Source: Membranipora membranacea (Eukaryota; Bryozoa; Gymnolaemata; Cheilostomatida; Membraniporidae). From it: a stretch of DNA of 64,000 bases. Positions 26,677-44,600 of this stretch are shown piece by piece. The translations under genes and the position numbers were made by a program. Position 1 is the first letter of the stretch; each line of letters begins with the position of its first letter. The notes beneath the pieces were generated by a model. The model did no database searches and was not told the origin of the DNA. It was given only the letters and a program-made list of their open reading frames with translations. The stretch covers positions 15,548,062-15,612,061 of the forward strand of contig OU612074.1 in the NCBI GenBank assembly GCA_914767715.1, in the 5' to 3' direction.

Positions 26677-27516
26677 GCGAGGGGATATATCCCTAGGTGG
26701 TAGGTGGGGGGGGGGAAGAAAAAAGGGAAAAAAAGGTTTTCCTTAGTAATTCTTCACTCTTTTCATAAATGTTTTAAAAATAACTATTATGGGCTGAGTA
26801 ATAAAGTACTTTCATCACAATAAATAAGAAATAAGTTTTCTTTTGAATTTTCTATCACACGATTCCGAAACTGTTAGCAGTTATCTTCTTACTTTTCGGT
26901 TACAGACAACTCCTAAATTAAAAAACAAGTTTTTGCATAGATTGTTCATCCCGCAAAAAAGCCATACCTGGGGGGCCAGGTAGAGGTTACATGCCTCAAC
27001 TCATGGCAAACTATATGACAGTAGGCCTTCAATGATGTTCTTTAGTTTATAATATCATAAGCAGATAATGTTCAATGAGTGCGAAGACTGAAATACTATA
27101 TCATTGCCCTTGTTTTTACAAGATTAAGTACTCAATCATTAGATCGTTGTCATGAATACTGCTCAGTTTATTTGATTCAGGTATCTAAAATAACCATATT
27201 AAAAAACTTTAGATTTGCTGATATGAATTCGAAACATCAAAGCACAAATATAGACCAATAAGTGATGAAGGAGAGGCATGCAGTACATTTACAAAAATGT
27301 GAAATGTCAGCAGGATCAGTATGTCTTTTGCAATCAAACATTGAGAGCTGCTGTCATTGTGAAAATTTACAAGTATTTTGCCTTGGGAATTGCCATCATA
27401 GCTGTTTTAAGTAGAACACATCTACCGAGATTGTCCCTTTCTCATGAAGGCAGGGGTAGTTTTTGATTTATGGTAGAGCTGTTGCGTTGTAGTGATAGGG
27501 CCATGTTCACTGCTTA
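26673..27516. repeat. Short version (0.84 kb) of the 3.26 kb unit
   Basis: Begins GGCGAGGGGATATATCCC and runs parallel to 35166-36050, then jumps from GTAGTGATAG to GGCCATGTTCACTGCTTAGGGCGCG. The 2.35 kb present between these points in the long units (36049-38403) is missing. TAG is shared at the join, as expected for a deletion by microhomology, though gain of the 2.35 kb in the long units is equally possible. Confidence 0.8.
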
Positions 27517-27544
27517 GGGCGCGAGAGGCCCCGGGCTCAAGCCC
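27517..27544 (+). pseudogene. tRNA-Pro-like 3' half
   Basis: GGGCGCGAGAGGCCCCGGGCTCAAGCCC corresponds to the 3' half of the decayed tRNA-Pro at 20147. It follows the short unit, so the unit sits between two tRNA-Pro halves here as well. Confidence 0.75.
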
Positions 27545-27559
27545 TCAAGCCCATCTTCA

Positions 27560-28015
27560 ATGATAGAAGTCTCCCACCAAAACTGAAAGCAAAAATATTC
27601 ACCGCCCTGATCAGCAGCATATTTCTCTACTACAAATGAGATATGGACAATAAGAGAAAATGATACCGCCACCACCGGCGCAATATCTTGAGATGGATGC
27701 TTGACATCAGTTGGCCAAACAAATAATCGGATGACGAAGTTTACAGACGAATTGGCCTCATACCATGAAGCAGGCTAATATCAGATGGTTTGGCCACGGG
27801 AATCGTCCAAATCCTGAAACACCAGCTAGCCCAAGCCCTTAACAACGTAATCAACACAGAAACTAAGAAATCCAGAGCAGGACAGAGATTAATATGGGTG
27901 AAACACCTTCAGAAATACCTTAGATCTATCCCTAAACCAAGCTCTCGAGGTGTCCCAAGATAGAGTGGAGTGGAGGCGCGTTGCACACGAGATGAGATGA
28001 GATGATAAGAAGCTC
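27560..28015 (+). pseudogene. Non-LTR retrotransposon remnant, second copy
   Basis: Homologue of 20216-20570, slightly longer at the 5' side: PPKLKAKIFTALISSIFLY comes before RRNILRWMLDISWPNK, then DDEVYRRIG and a degraded RWFGHGNR. The extra part fits the reverse transcriptase region ahead of the C-terminal tail. Stops and frame changes make it non-functional. Confidence 0.75.
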
Positions 28016-28991
28016 TCAGGATGTCTGAACAGAATACATCTGCATAAGTCCACGTCAAAAAAGACAGCATCTGTCTTTATTCACTTGCAAACAGATCCTG
28101 TGAAAACCCCGCTCTTTACTACTTGCAGTGGTCGTGCACACACGTTCCCCAAACTTTATCTAAAATGTAATTGGCTCTATATTTGTCCAGTGTAGAAGCT
28201 ATCATGCAGAGACATTTGAATACGTCCAAAGTTGCTCCAGTGCAGAGTGGAATAAAATCTTACTAACTTGACCGAAACTACACCTAGGCATTCAAACTGA
28301 TTGTGACGGTTCATTTCGTCAGAGTCCAAACCAACCCATGGGGTCACAGCTGCTGAAGCTGAATCCTAGGGCAGTCATTGAAAGTTTGGTTTTCCCTCCT
28401 AATGGAACTTGTTAGTAATTACACATCCTGTGACACCGGCTTATATTGATCCATCATGCCCCAATAAAGGTGAAAAATTACAGCGACTACAACTACAATG
28501 CCAGTCACAGATGGGCAGGAAGGGGTTTGATGAAGGCTCAATAATTCAGAGGACACAGTTATCGACTAGCATGCCATTCCTCTGCATCCAATCTCACGTG
28601 GAGTCATAACTTGTGTGTTCTAAGATCAGGCTCGGCAGAGTGAAAGGTTTAAAAAATTGCACATGAATATTGTCACTATAGATTAAAAAGGTGAACGGCT
28701 CATGGTTGTTTATCCTGGTTTGTTCAAAATGGAAATTTCCCTCGTGATGACTCAATACAAAAATACAATACAAAAATAGGACTATTTTAGGATATAGAAT
28801 AATGAATGAGCAGCGCATTGAAAGTGTGATATTGCATCAAAGATCAACAAAGGCTACTAAATATAAAAATAGTGCCAGGAACTTACAAGCACTGAAAACA
28901 CAATGAGGAATTTGGTTATACTCTTTAATTCATATAATTGATCAGTCCTTTTGTTAGGATAACAAAAAAGCCTTCGATGACTGATTGGAGA

Positions 28992-29000
28992 TATATATAG
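28992..29000 (+). promoter_or_regulatory. TATA box of collagen-like gene 2
   Basis: TATATATAG, 60 bases before the ATG, conserved with 21428-21436 including the flank GCAGCAGTGCTTGACATTG. Confidence 0.7.
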
Positions 29001-29059
29001 CAGCAGTGCTTGACATTGCTTTCAAAGGTAAAAAAAAATCACAGGACTAACTAATCAGC

Positions 29060-33752
<4,693 letters not shown>

Positions 33753-33893
33753 GACTCTAAGTGAAATGGTGGTGTATGCTTCGTTTGTGAAATCCAAAGA
33801 TACTATTGTGAAAAATCATATACATTCACAGAAATATAACAAGAATAACTTGACAGCAAATGTAGTCTATTCTTGGTTTAAGCTCAGATATTC

Positions 33894-33899
33894 AATAAA
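33894..33899 (+). terminator. Polyadenylation signal of collagen-like gene 2
   Basis: AATAAA 142 bases after the stop codon, conserved with gene 1. Confidence 0.65.
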
Positions 33900-34857
33900 T
33901 TGACAAAGTAATGGAAACCTGAAAAAAATTTTTTTACGCAGATTCTATTTTTCTCATTGAAGTAGTTTCTTTCAATCTCCTTCAGTAGTTCTGAGAGTTG
34001 GAATAAGCATTTAATCTTTTGCAATGATTTTTTGATAAAACATATGGTAACTGAATTTCTTTATTACGCACCCGTATACCATCGCCTAGGCATTTACTTT
34101 GCCCTCATACTGTTTTAATTTCTATTTTATTATAAATATTTTATGTACTATAGATTATTATATGATCATTTTTGTGCAGCTGTGTAGTTTTGTCGGAATC
34201 AAAAGTTTAACTCCAAACTTGTTAATCTATTTTTTTATTGTTTTACTCTTGTGTTTTCCACTTAAATCATGAATATTTTCCAAAAGTGTTTGTCAAATAA
34301 AGAATAAGTTTTGATAATTTTCTAGTTGACTGATAAATGCCACATTGATAAACTCCATGCTAGTTGGTTAAAAGTTTGAAGTTTGAAATAATTATGTTTA
34401 TTGCCTAAATTCTAATATCCATCCTGTGATAGTTTGATAGCATCGAATGTACGGCACATAAATAAAAATAAAGTTAGTGCAGGCTTAGTGATAGCTGAGT
34501 ATGGATTTTTTATCTGATTAAAGTTACATTCGAATAATGCTCACTAATAAACTTAATTTGTACAGCAAATCTTCACCTCATGAATCTACTGCAGTTAAAA
34601 GTTGCTCTATTTAATGAATCAATTACAATGACATCAACCATTTTGCAATAATAAAATATTAATTATTGATGAATCACAATCTAGACAGTATTACCAAAGA
34701 TTATAAATGCTTATTGGTATTACTGAATCCTGTCATGTTGTTAAGTCAAATGATTAATATGTACATTTGGATTTTATCAAGTGGTAGATGGGTGGATTAA
34801 TTTAATCAATTAATATTCTGAATGAGCTCCTGATATTTCCATGGATACAAAAGTTCT

Positions 34858-35169
34858 GCCATCTTAGACGGATGGTTGGTAAGAGATCTGGCAAGAATTC
34901 AGGTCAAGGGGAGACAAACACAGTGGCTTGGTGGTCTAGGGGTATGATTCGCGCTTTGGGTGCCATCTTAGACGGATGGTTGGTAAGAGATCTGGCAAGA
35001 ATTCAGGTCAAGGGGAGACAAACACAGTGGCTTGGTGGTCTAGGGGTATGATTCGCGCTTTGGGTGCCATCTTAGACGGATGGTTGGTAAGAGATCTGGC
35101 AAGAATTCAGGTCAAGGGGAGACAAACACAGTGGCTTGGTGGTCTAGGGGTATGATTCGCGCTTTGGGC
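34858..35169. repeat. 104-bp tandem triplication carrying tRNA-Pro 5' halves
   Basis: GCCATCTTAGACGG starts at 34858, 34962 and 35066, 104 bases apart. Each unit contains the upstream flank and then the tRNA-Pro 5' half (starts at 34925, 35029, 35133). The first two halves end at TTTGGGTGCC, where GCC is shared with the start of the next unit; the third runs into the 3.26 kb array. Copies are nearly identical. Confidence 0.9.
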
Positions 35170-35171
35170 GC
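35133..35171 (+). pseudogene. tRNA-Pro 5' half at the array border
   Basis: GGCTTGGTGGTCTAGGGG..GCGCTTTGGG: the intact sequence is kept up to base 37, the base after the TGG anticodon, then CGCGGCGAGGGGGATATATCCC begins. The matching 3' half lies 16.3 kb away at 51461-51498. Confidence 0.85.
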
Positions 35172-37391
35172 GGCGAGGGGGATATATCCCTTGGTGGTAG
35201 GGGGGAAGAAAAAAGGGAAAAAAGAAGAGAAAAAAGGTTTTCCTTAGTAATTCTTCACTCTTTTCATAAATGTTTTAAAAATAACTATTATGGGCTGAGT
35301 AATAAAGTACTTTTATCACAATAAATAAGAAATAAGTTTTCTTTTGAATTTTCTAGCACACAATTCCGAAATTGTTAGCAGTTATCTTCTTACTTTTCGG
35401 TTACAGACAACTCCTAAATTAAAAAAAAAGTTTTTGCATAGATTGTTCATCCTGCAAAGAAGCAATCCCAGGGGGGCCAGGTAGAGGTTACATGCCTCAA
35501 CTCATGGCAAACTATATGACAGTAGGCCTTCAATGATGCTCTTAAGTTTATAATATCATAAGCAGATTGTAATGATAATGTTCAATGAGTGCGAAGACTG
35601 AAATACTATATCATTGCCCTTGTTTTTACAAGATTAAGTACTCAACCATTAGATCGTTGTCATGAATACTGCTCAGTTTATTTGATTCAGGTATCTAAAA
35701 TAACCATATTAAAAAACTTTAGATTTTCTGATATGAATTCGAAACATCAAAGCACAAATATAGACCAATAAGTGATGAAGGAGAGGCATGCAGTACATTT
35801 ACGAAAATGTGAAATGTCAGCAGGATCAGTATGTCTTTTGCAATCAAACATTGAGAGCTGCTGTCATTGTGAAAATTTACAAGTGCTGTATCATTCCATA
35901 GTAACATATGAGAGCTTTCTATTTTGCCTTGAGAATTGTCATCATAGCTGTTTGAAGTAGAACACATCTATCGAGATTGTCCCTTTCTCATGAAGGCAGG
36001 GGTAGTTTTTGATTTATGGTAGAGCTGTTGCGTTGTAGTGATAGTGTTACTGTTGTGCCAGCTGGATGTGTCATTACACTCTCTGAAAGTGTGTCCCTCT
36101 ATAAAAGAAATAAATAACGAGAATTAATATATTGCAGACAGCAAACTACTGGCACATCCTCATGGACTGAAGGTGTGGTCCTGAGTGATAAACATTCAGA
36201 TAAGACACACTGAGAGCAGCCAAAACATTGCTTCTGTATGTCTACCACCACACTCATAGGAACCATTACGGTTAAATACAATCTCAGAGTGACCATACGT
36301 ATACACCTCAGTAGATCATTTTTTGTGTACATACAAACTCAGCAAGGATCTACTGAGAAGTGTTAGTGTCACCATGACTGCTTTGCACAGGTTGCAACTG
36401 CTTTGGATTTCACTGAAAGTGGCAACGTTATGATCACCTCTGTCGTACAAACAGCATTGTAGTCTTAAACATCGCAAGACAAAGTTCAGTTGCATGGGGA
36501 ACAGATTATTAGCATGGTCAACAAATCATCATAATCATAGCCTAAGGTATCATGTATCTACGAGTATTTATAGTCAATTTGTAATGCCTATGCTTCTATA
36601 AACACAAGAATATTGATAATTGACTCACCTTAAAGCTGACTGCGGGAGGTACGACGCTATATCATTGAGGATTTGGTGATGTGCCTCAACTGACAGACCT
36701 GGAGAGAAGTCGAATAAAAATGTCAATATCATCAAAATGTATTACAAGCAGACTGTGAGGTGCCAAGCAGTCATGTTGTGGATGGTTCAGTAACTAATTT
36801 ATTGCCATAGGGTTGGACCATCTATAACCGACCCCTAGTCATGTTCCAGTTTACTCATATGTTTCAGCAAAAAAAGCGCTTGAAATTGCTGCTTCAATTA
36901 GGTATTAGGTTAGCCTGTCTTGAAAAGTTTGTCAAGGCAGGCTAGTATGTATTAGGTGAGCACACACAGAACTCATTGTCAACACCTATAAGGCAAATTC
37001 ACATGAAGCGTGTAGTATAACATACTGGTATTACGTATATTGGCCGGTTTATTAAACAGCGTCTAATAAAGAAGCGCTGAGAAGTTGAAAGGTGGCAGAT
37101 ACCATCGGTAACGATTGGGCTAATAGCTGAGAAATATGTTGGTGATATGTGGTAGGACTATTGTCATCAAGGTATATCTTACCTACTTACTTCAAGAGTA
37201 AAATCTTCAGCTGGTAAAGGTGCCAGCAAAACATGTGTGTTCGATAGTGTTCAAACCGAATTTCACCATATCCTTGATGACCATAGCTTGTGTCATCAGG
37301 ACCTGCAAGTAGCAAATTGTCAGAAAACAGTTATATCAACGCTGAGCACAATGATCACTGAAGAAACCCCAGTAGGAGATACAAACAGGCC

Positions 37392-37967
37392 TTACTTGTA
37401 AACATCATATGCTACAAGGATTTGGACAACAGCTGAGGTGATTTTATCAGTAGTGGCAGTCTCCACACCACCTATGCTCTCTGCATGGTTGAGGGTTACT
37501 AGCGGACAGATATCTGAGGCTACAGACTTCACCTACTAGTACATGGGCCCACTACCAATGAGACAGTCCCTTGTCATTTTCCCACATTGCAATTCATGTG
37601 CAGGTCAAGAGATTTTCACTTGGAGGGAATTGAGTGGGATCAAGGACCAGTACCATGTTTTTACTCCCCAGTGACTATATATGTACCTATCTATGTCACT
37701 CTGTCTGTGTCAATAAAGCCCACAGTACAGTTCATTTTTTATACAGCTGATTTCCAATGAGACTATCACTCACCCTCTGCATTGTGGTCAGCTTTACTGG
37801 GTAAAAATAAATAGGAAGATAGAGAGATAGAAGATGGAAAGAGTGTGTATAGCTAGCACAAGGACCATAGTATCTATAATACCCTTGGCTAGCAGTAGGA
37901 ACTTACCACATATTTTGTTGGCAGCCTCTGGATCTTGGATTTCTAGTCTCATCTTAATGCTGTCCAT
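37392..37967 (-). other. Three exon-like segments inside the unit (possible gene or gene fragment)
   Basis: On the minus strand, 37907-37967 reads MDSIKMRLEIQDPEAANKIC and ends at a GTAAGT donor. A 23-base microexon (37774-37796, KLTTMQR) lies between TTTTTACCCAG and GTGAGT. Then 37392-37532 encodes 46 residues (VKSVASDICPL.. to ..ILVAYDVYK) before TAA. Phases fit (1, then 0) and would give 74 residues. The acceptor of the last segment (CTAGTAG) is poor. A fourth segment (36629-36698, LSVEAHHQILNDIASYL) has good borders but does not fit in phase. I do not recognise the protein. The set recurs in all five units. It could be a captured host gene piece or chance. Confidence 0.3.
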
Positions 37968-38276
37968 CACAGCTTCTTCATTACATTAGGCATATAGAAA
38001 CAGGGTCATACTGTATCCTGTGCACTCACCCATAACAGCCTGCCCAAGCTAGTGATACTGTGTGTGTTAAAAGTTGGCAGACAAATTTTACAAAATAATC
38101 CACACTTCTTCTCAGCAAATTTATCTTTTCTAGTTGGCTCCATTTGAATATAGTCACACTATTTTATTATTATATCTTATTTCATACATTTCTAAATGTT
38201 GATACATTACAAAAATGACACCTTGATTTTAGAAGTAATTAAATTTGAATATAATTGCCTGTGGAAGGAAAACATA

Positions 38277-38374
38277 ATTGAGAAAAATCGAATTTATAGC
38301 TTCGTTTCTACAAAATTGAGAAAATTCTCAATTTTGTAACATTCGGAGTTGCTCTCTCGATCACTTTTCTCAAT
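38277..38374. repeat. 98-bp hairpin near the end of each unit
   Basis: ATTGAGAAAAATCGA pairs with TCGATCACTTTTCTCAAT on the outside, and ACAAAATTGAGAA/TTCTCAATTTTGT forms a perfect inner stem. It recurs at +3258 steps in every unit. It may be a small MITE that entered before amplification. Confidence 0.6.
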
Positions 38375-38423
38375 TTTTCTCAACTTTCATATAAGAACTG
38401 TCTAGGGCCATGTTCACTGCTTA

Positions 38424-41400
38424 GGGCGCGGCGAGGGGGATATATCCCTTGGTGGTAGGGGGGAAGAAAAAAGGGAAAAAAGAAGAGAAAAAAGGTTTTC
38501 CTTAGTAATTCTTCACTCTTTTCATAAATGTTTTAAAAATAACTATTATGGGCTGAGTAATAAAGTACTTTTATCACAATAAATAAGAAATAAGTTTTCT
38601 TTTGAATTTTCTAGCACACAATTCCGAAATTGTTAGCAGTTATCTTCTTACTTTTCGGTTACAGACAACTCCTAAATTAAAAAAAAAGTTTTTGCATAGA
38701 TTGTTCATCCTGCAAAGAAGCAATCCCAGGGGGGCCAGGTAGAGGTTACATGCCTCAACTCATGGCAAACTATATGACAGTAGGCCTTCAATGATGCTCT
38801 TAAGTTTATAATATCATAAGCAGATTGTAATGATAATGTTCAATGAGTGCGAAGACTGAAATACTATATCATTGCCCTTGTTTTTACAAGATTAAGTACT
38901 CAACCATTAGATCGTTGTCATGAATACTGCTCAGTTTATTTGATTCAGGTATCTAAAATAACCATATTAAAAAACTTTAGATTTTCTGATATGAATTCGA
39001 AACATCAAAGCACAAATATAGACCAATAAGTGATGAAGGAGAGGCATGCAGTACATTTACGAAAATGTGAAATGTCAGCAGGATCAGTATGTCTTTTGCA
39101 ATCAAACATTGAGAGCTGCTGTCATTGTGAAAATTTACAAGTGCTGTATCATTCCATAGTAACATATGAGAGCTTTCTATTTTGCCTTGAGAATTGTCAT
39201 CATAGCTGTTTGAAGTAGAACACATCTATCGAGATTGTCCCTTTCTCATGAAGGCAGGGGTAGTTTTTGATTTATGGTAGAGCTGTTGCGTTGTAGTGAT
39301 AGTGTTACTGTTGTGCCAGCTGGATGTGTCATTACACTCTCTGAAAGTGTGTCCCTCTATAAAAGAAATAAATAACGAGAATTAATATATTGCAGACAGC
39401 AAACTACTGGCACATCCTCATGGACTGAAGGTGTGGTCCTGAGTGATAAACATTCAGATAAGACACACTGAGAGCAGCCAAAACATTGCTTCTGTATGTC
39501 TACCACCACACTCATAGGAACCATTACGGTTAAATACAATCTCAGAGTGACCATACGTATACACCTCAGTAGATCATTTTTTGTGTACATACAAACTCAG
39601 CAAGGATCTACTGAGAAGTGTTAGTGTCACCATGACTGCTTTGCACAGGTTGCAACTGCTTTGGATTTCACTGAAAGTGGCAACGTTATGATCACCTCTG
39701 TCGTACAAACAGCATTGTAGTCTTAAACATCGCAAGACAAAGTTCAGTTGCATGGGGAACAGATTATTAGCATGGTCAACAAATCATCATAATCATAGCC
39801 TAAGGTATCATGTATCTACGAGTATTTATAGTCAATTTGTAATGCCTATGCTTCTATAAACACAAGAATATTGATAATTGACTCACCTTAAAGCTGACTG
39901 CGGGAGGTACGACGCTATATCATTGAGGATTTGGTGATGTGCCTCAACTGACAGACCTGGAGAGAAGTCGAATAAAAATGTCAATATCATCAAAATGTAT
40001 TACAAGCAGACTGTGAGGTGCCAAGCAGTCATGTTGTGGATGGTTCAGTAACTAATTTATTGCCATAGGGTTGGACCATCTATAACCGACCCCTAGTCAT
40101 GTTCCAGTTTACTCATATGTTTCAGCAAAAAAAGCGCTTGAAATTGCTGCTTCAATTAGGTATTAGGTTAGCCTGTCTTGAAAAGTTTGTCAAGGCAGGC
40201 TAGTATGTATTAGGTGAGCACACACAGAACTCATTGTCAACACCTATAAGGCAAATTCACATGAAGCGTGTAGTATAACATACTGGTATTACGTATATTG
40301 GCCGGTTTATTAAACAGCGTCTAATAAAGAAGCGCTGAGAAGTTGAAAGGTGGCAGATACCATCGGTAACGATTGGGCTAATAGCTGAGAAATATGTTGG
40401 TGATATGTGGTAGGACTATTGTCATCAAGGTATATCTTACCTACTTACTTCAAGAGTAAAATCTTCAGCTGGTAAAGGTGCCAGCAAAACATGTGTGTTC
40501 GATAGTGTTCAAACCGAATTTCACCATATCCTTGATGACCATAGCTTGTGTCATCAGGACCTGCAAGTAGCAAATTGTCAGAAAACAGTTATATCAACGC
40601 TGAGCACAATGATCACTGAAGAAACCCCAGTAGGAGATACAAACAGGCCTTACTTGTAAACATCATATGCTACAAGGATTTGGACAACAGCTGAGGTGAT
40701 TTTATCAGTAGTGGCAGTCTCCACACCACCTATGCTCTCTGCATGGTTGAGGGTTACTAGCGGACAGATATCTGAGGCTACAGACTTCACCTACTAGTAC
40801 ATGGGCCCACTACCAATGAGACAGTCCCTTGTCATTTTCCCACATTGCAATTCATGTGCAGGTCAAGAGATTTTCACTTGGAGGGAATTGAGTGGGATCA
40901 AGGACCAGTACCATGTTTTTACTCCCCAGTGACTATATATGTACCTATCTATGTCACTCTGTCTGTGTCAATAAAGCCCACAGTACAGTTCATTTTTTAT
41001 ACAGCTGATTTCCAATGAGACTATCACTCACCCTCTGCATTGTGGTCAGCTTTACTGGGTAAAAATAAATAGGAAGATAGAGAGATAGAAGATGGAAAGA
41101 GTGTGTATAGCTAGCACAAGGACCATAGTATCTATAATACCCTTGGCTAGCAGTAGGAACTTACCACATATTTTGTTGGCAGCCTCTGGATCTTGGATTT
41201 CTAGTCTCATCTTAATGCTGTCCATCACAGCTTCTTCATTACATTAGGCATATAGAAACAGGGTCATACTGTATCCTGTGCACTCACCCATAACAGCCTG
41301 CCCAAGCTAGTGATACTGTGTGTGTTAAAAGTTGGCAGACAAATTTTACAAAATAATCCACACTTCTTCTCAGCAAATTTATCTTTTCTAGTTGGCTCCA

Positions 41401-41681
41401 TTTGAATATAGTCACACTATTTTATTATTATATCTTATTTCATACATTTCTAAATGTTGATACATTACAAAAATGACACCTTGATTTTAGAAGTAATTAA
41501 ATTTGAATATAATTGCCTGTGGAAGGAAAACATAATTGAGAAAAATCGAATTTATAGCTTCGTTTCTACAAAATTGAGAAAATTCTCAATTTTGTAACAT
41601 TCGGAGTTGCTCTCTCGATCACTTTTCTCAATTTTTCTCAACTTTCATATAAGAACTGTCTAGGGCCATGTTCACTGCTTA
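38424..41681. repeat. 3.26 kb tandem unit 2 (3258 bp)
   Basis: Same contents as unit 1 and, where compared, identical to it. The junction reads CACTGCTTAGGGCGCGGCGAGGGGG, i.e. tRNA-Pro-like anticodon-arm sequence. Confidence 0.95.
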
Positions 41682-44600
41682 GGGCGCGGCGAGGGGGATA
41701 TATCCCTTGGTGGTAGGGGGGAAGAAAAAAGGGAAAAAAGAAGAGAAAAAAGGTTTTCCTTAGTAATTCTTCACTCTTTTCATAAATGTTTTAAAAATAA
41801 CTATTATGGGCTGAGTAATAAAGTACTTTTATCACAATAAATAAGAAATAAGTTTTCTTTTGAATTTTCTAGCACACAATTCCGAAATTGTTAGCAGTTA
41901 TCTTCTTACTTTTCGGTTACAGACAACTCCTAAATTAAAAAAAAAGTTTTTGCATAGATTGTTCATCCTGCAAAGAAGCAATCCCAGGGGGGCCAGGTAG
42001 AGGTTACATGCCTCAACTCATGGCAAACTATATGACAGTAGGCCTTCAATGATGCTCTTAAGTTTATAATATCATAAGCAGATTGTAATGATAATGTTCA
42101 ATGAGTGCGAAGACTGAAATACTATATCATTGCCCTTGTTTTTACAAGATTAAGTACTCAACCATTAGATCGTTGTCATGAATACTGCTCAGTTTATTTG
42201 ATTCAGGTATCTAAAATAACCATATTAAAAAACTTTAGATTTTCTGATATGAATTCGAAACATCAAAGCACAAATATAGACCAATAAGTGATGAAGGAGA
42301 GGCATGCAGTACATTTACGAAAATGTGAAATGTCAGCAGGATCAGTATGTCTTTTGCAATCAAACATTGAGAGCTGCTGTCATTGTGAAAATTTACAAGT
42401 GCTGTATCATTCCATAGTAACATATGAGAGCTTTCTATTTTGCCTTGAGAATTGTCATCATAGCTGTTTGAAGTAGAACACATCTATCGAGATTGTCCCT
42501 TTCTCATGAAGGCAGGGGTAGTTTTTGATTTATGGTAGAGCTGTTGCGTTGTAGTGATAGTGTTACTGTTGTGCCAGCTGGATGTGTCATTACACTCTCT
42601 GAAAGTGTGTCCCTCTATAAAAGAAATAAATAACGAGAATTAATATATTGCAGACAGCAAACTACTGGCACATCCTCATGGACTGAAGGTGTGGTCCTGA
42701 GTGATAAACATTCAGATAAGACACACTGAGAGCAGCCAAAACATTGCTTCTGTATGTCTACCACCACACTCATAGGAACCATTACGGTTAAATACAATCT
42801 CAGAGTGACCATACGTATACACCTCAGTAGATCATTTTTTGTGTACATACAAACTCAGCAAGGATCTACTGAGAAGTGTTAGTGTCACCATGACTGCTTT
42901 GCACAGGTTGCAACTGCTTTGGATTTCACTGAAAGTGGCAACGTTATGATCACCTCTGTCGTACAAACAGCATTGTAGTCTTAAACATCGCAAGACAAAG
43001 TTCAGTTGCATGGGGAACAGATTATTAGCATGGTCAACAAATCATCATAATCATAGCCTAAGGTATCATGTATCTACGAGTATTTATAGTCAATTTGTAA
43101 TGCCTATGCTTCTATAAACACAAGAATATTGATAATTGACTCACCTTAAAGCTGACTGCGGGAGGTACGACGCTATATCATTGAGGATTTGGTGATGTGC
43201 CTCAACTGACAGACCTGGAGAGAAGTCGAATAAAAATGTCAATATCATCAAAATGTATTACAAGCAGACTGTGAGGTGCCAAGCAGTCATGTTGTGGATG
43301 GTTCAGTAACTAATTTATTGCCATAGGGTTGGACCATCTATAACCGACCCCTAGTCATGTTCCAGTTTACTCATATGTTTCAGCAAAAAAAGCGCTTGAA
43401 ATTGCTGCTTCAATTAGGTATTAGGTTAGCCTGTCTTGAAAAGTTTGTCAAGGCAGGCTAGTATGTATTAGGTGAGCACACACAGAACTCATTGTCAACA
43501 CCTATAAGGCAAATTCACATGAAGCGTGTAGTATAACATACTGGTATTACGTATATTGGCCGGTTTATTAAACAGCGTCTAATAAAGAAGCGCTGAGAAG
43601 TTGAAAGGTGGCAGATACCATCGGTAACGATTGGGCTAATAGCTGAGAAATATGTTGGTGATATGTGGTAGGACTATTGTCATCAAGGTATATCTTACCT
43701 ACTTACTTCAAGAGTAAAATCTTCAGCTGGTAAAGGTGCCAGCAAAACATGTGTGTTCGATAGTGTTCAAACCGAATTTCACCATATCCTTGATGACCAT
43801 AGCTTGTGTCATCAGGACCTGCAAGTAGCAAATTGTCAGAAAACAGTTATATCAACGCTGAGCACAATGATCACTGAAGAAACCCCAGTAGGAGATACAA
43901 ACAGGCCTTACTTGTAAACATCATATGCTACAAGGATTTGGACAACAGCTGAGGTGATTTTATCAGTAGTGGCAGTCTCCACACCACCTATGCTCTCTGC
44001 ATGGTTGAGGGTTACTAGCGGACAGATATCTGAGGCTACAGACTTCACCTACTAGTACATGGGCCCACTACCAATGAGACAGTCCCTTGTCATTTTCCCA
44101 CATTGCAATTCATGTGCAGGTCAAGAGATTTTCACTTGGAGGGAATTGAGTGGGATCAAGGACCAGTACCATGTTTTTACTCCCCAGTGACTATATATGT
44201 ACCTATCTATGTCACTCTGTCTGTGTCAATAAAGCCCACAGTACAGTTCATTTTTTATACAGCTGATTTCCAATGAGACTATCACTCACCCTCTGCATTG
44301 TGGTCAGCTTTACTGGGTAAAAATAAATAGGAAGATAGAGAGATAGAAGATGGAAAGAGTGTGTATAGCTAGCACAAGGACCATAGTATCTATAATACCC
44401 TTGGCTAGCAGTAGGAACTTACCACATATTTTGTTGGCAGCCTCTGGATCTTGGATTTCTAGTCTCATCTTAATGCTGTCCATCACAGCTTCTTCATTAC
44501 ATTAGGCATATAGAAACAGGGTCATACTGTATCCTGTGCACTCACCCATAACAGCCTGCCCAAGCTAGTGATACTGTGTGTGTTAAAAGTTGGCAGACAA

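Larger units (their letters stand above)
35166..38423. repeat. 3.26 kb tandem unit 1 (3258 bp)
   Basis: First of five units, counted from GGGCGCGGCG. Contents in order: GGGGGATATATCCC; a poly-purine tract; short plus-strand frames without known domain (35589-35771, 35772-35960); a short stem at about 36911-36945 (GCCTGTCTTG/CAAGGCAGGC); exon-like segments on the minus strand (37392-37967); a hairpin at 38277-38374; and GGCCATGTTCACTGCTTAGGGCGCG at the end. I recognise no transposase, integrase or rRNA sequence. Confidence 0.95.

Noticed and set aside
35589-35960. Repeated plus-strand frames MRRLKYYIIALVF.. and MMKERHAVHLRK.. in each unit
   Set aside because: Short, without domains, and the first has a homologous frame in the short unit that diverges like non-coding DNA; they are duplicated only because the unit is.
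36099-36332. Minus-strand frame MYTKNDLLRCIRMV.. in each unit as a small cysteine-rich protein
   Set aside because: No splice chain, signal peptide or family pattern; composition is compatible with chance.
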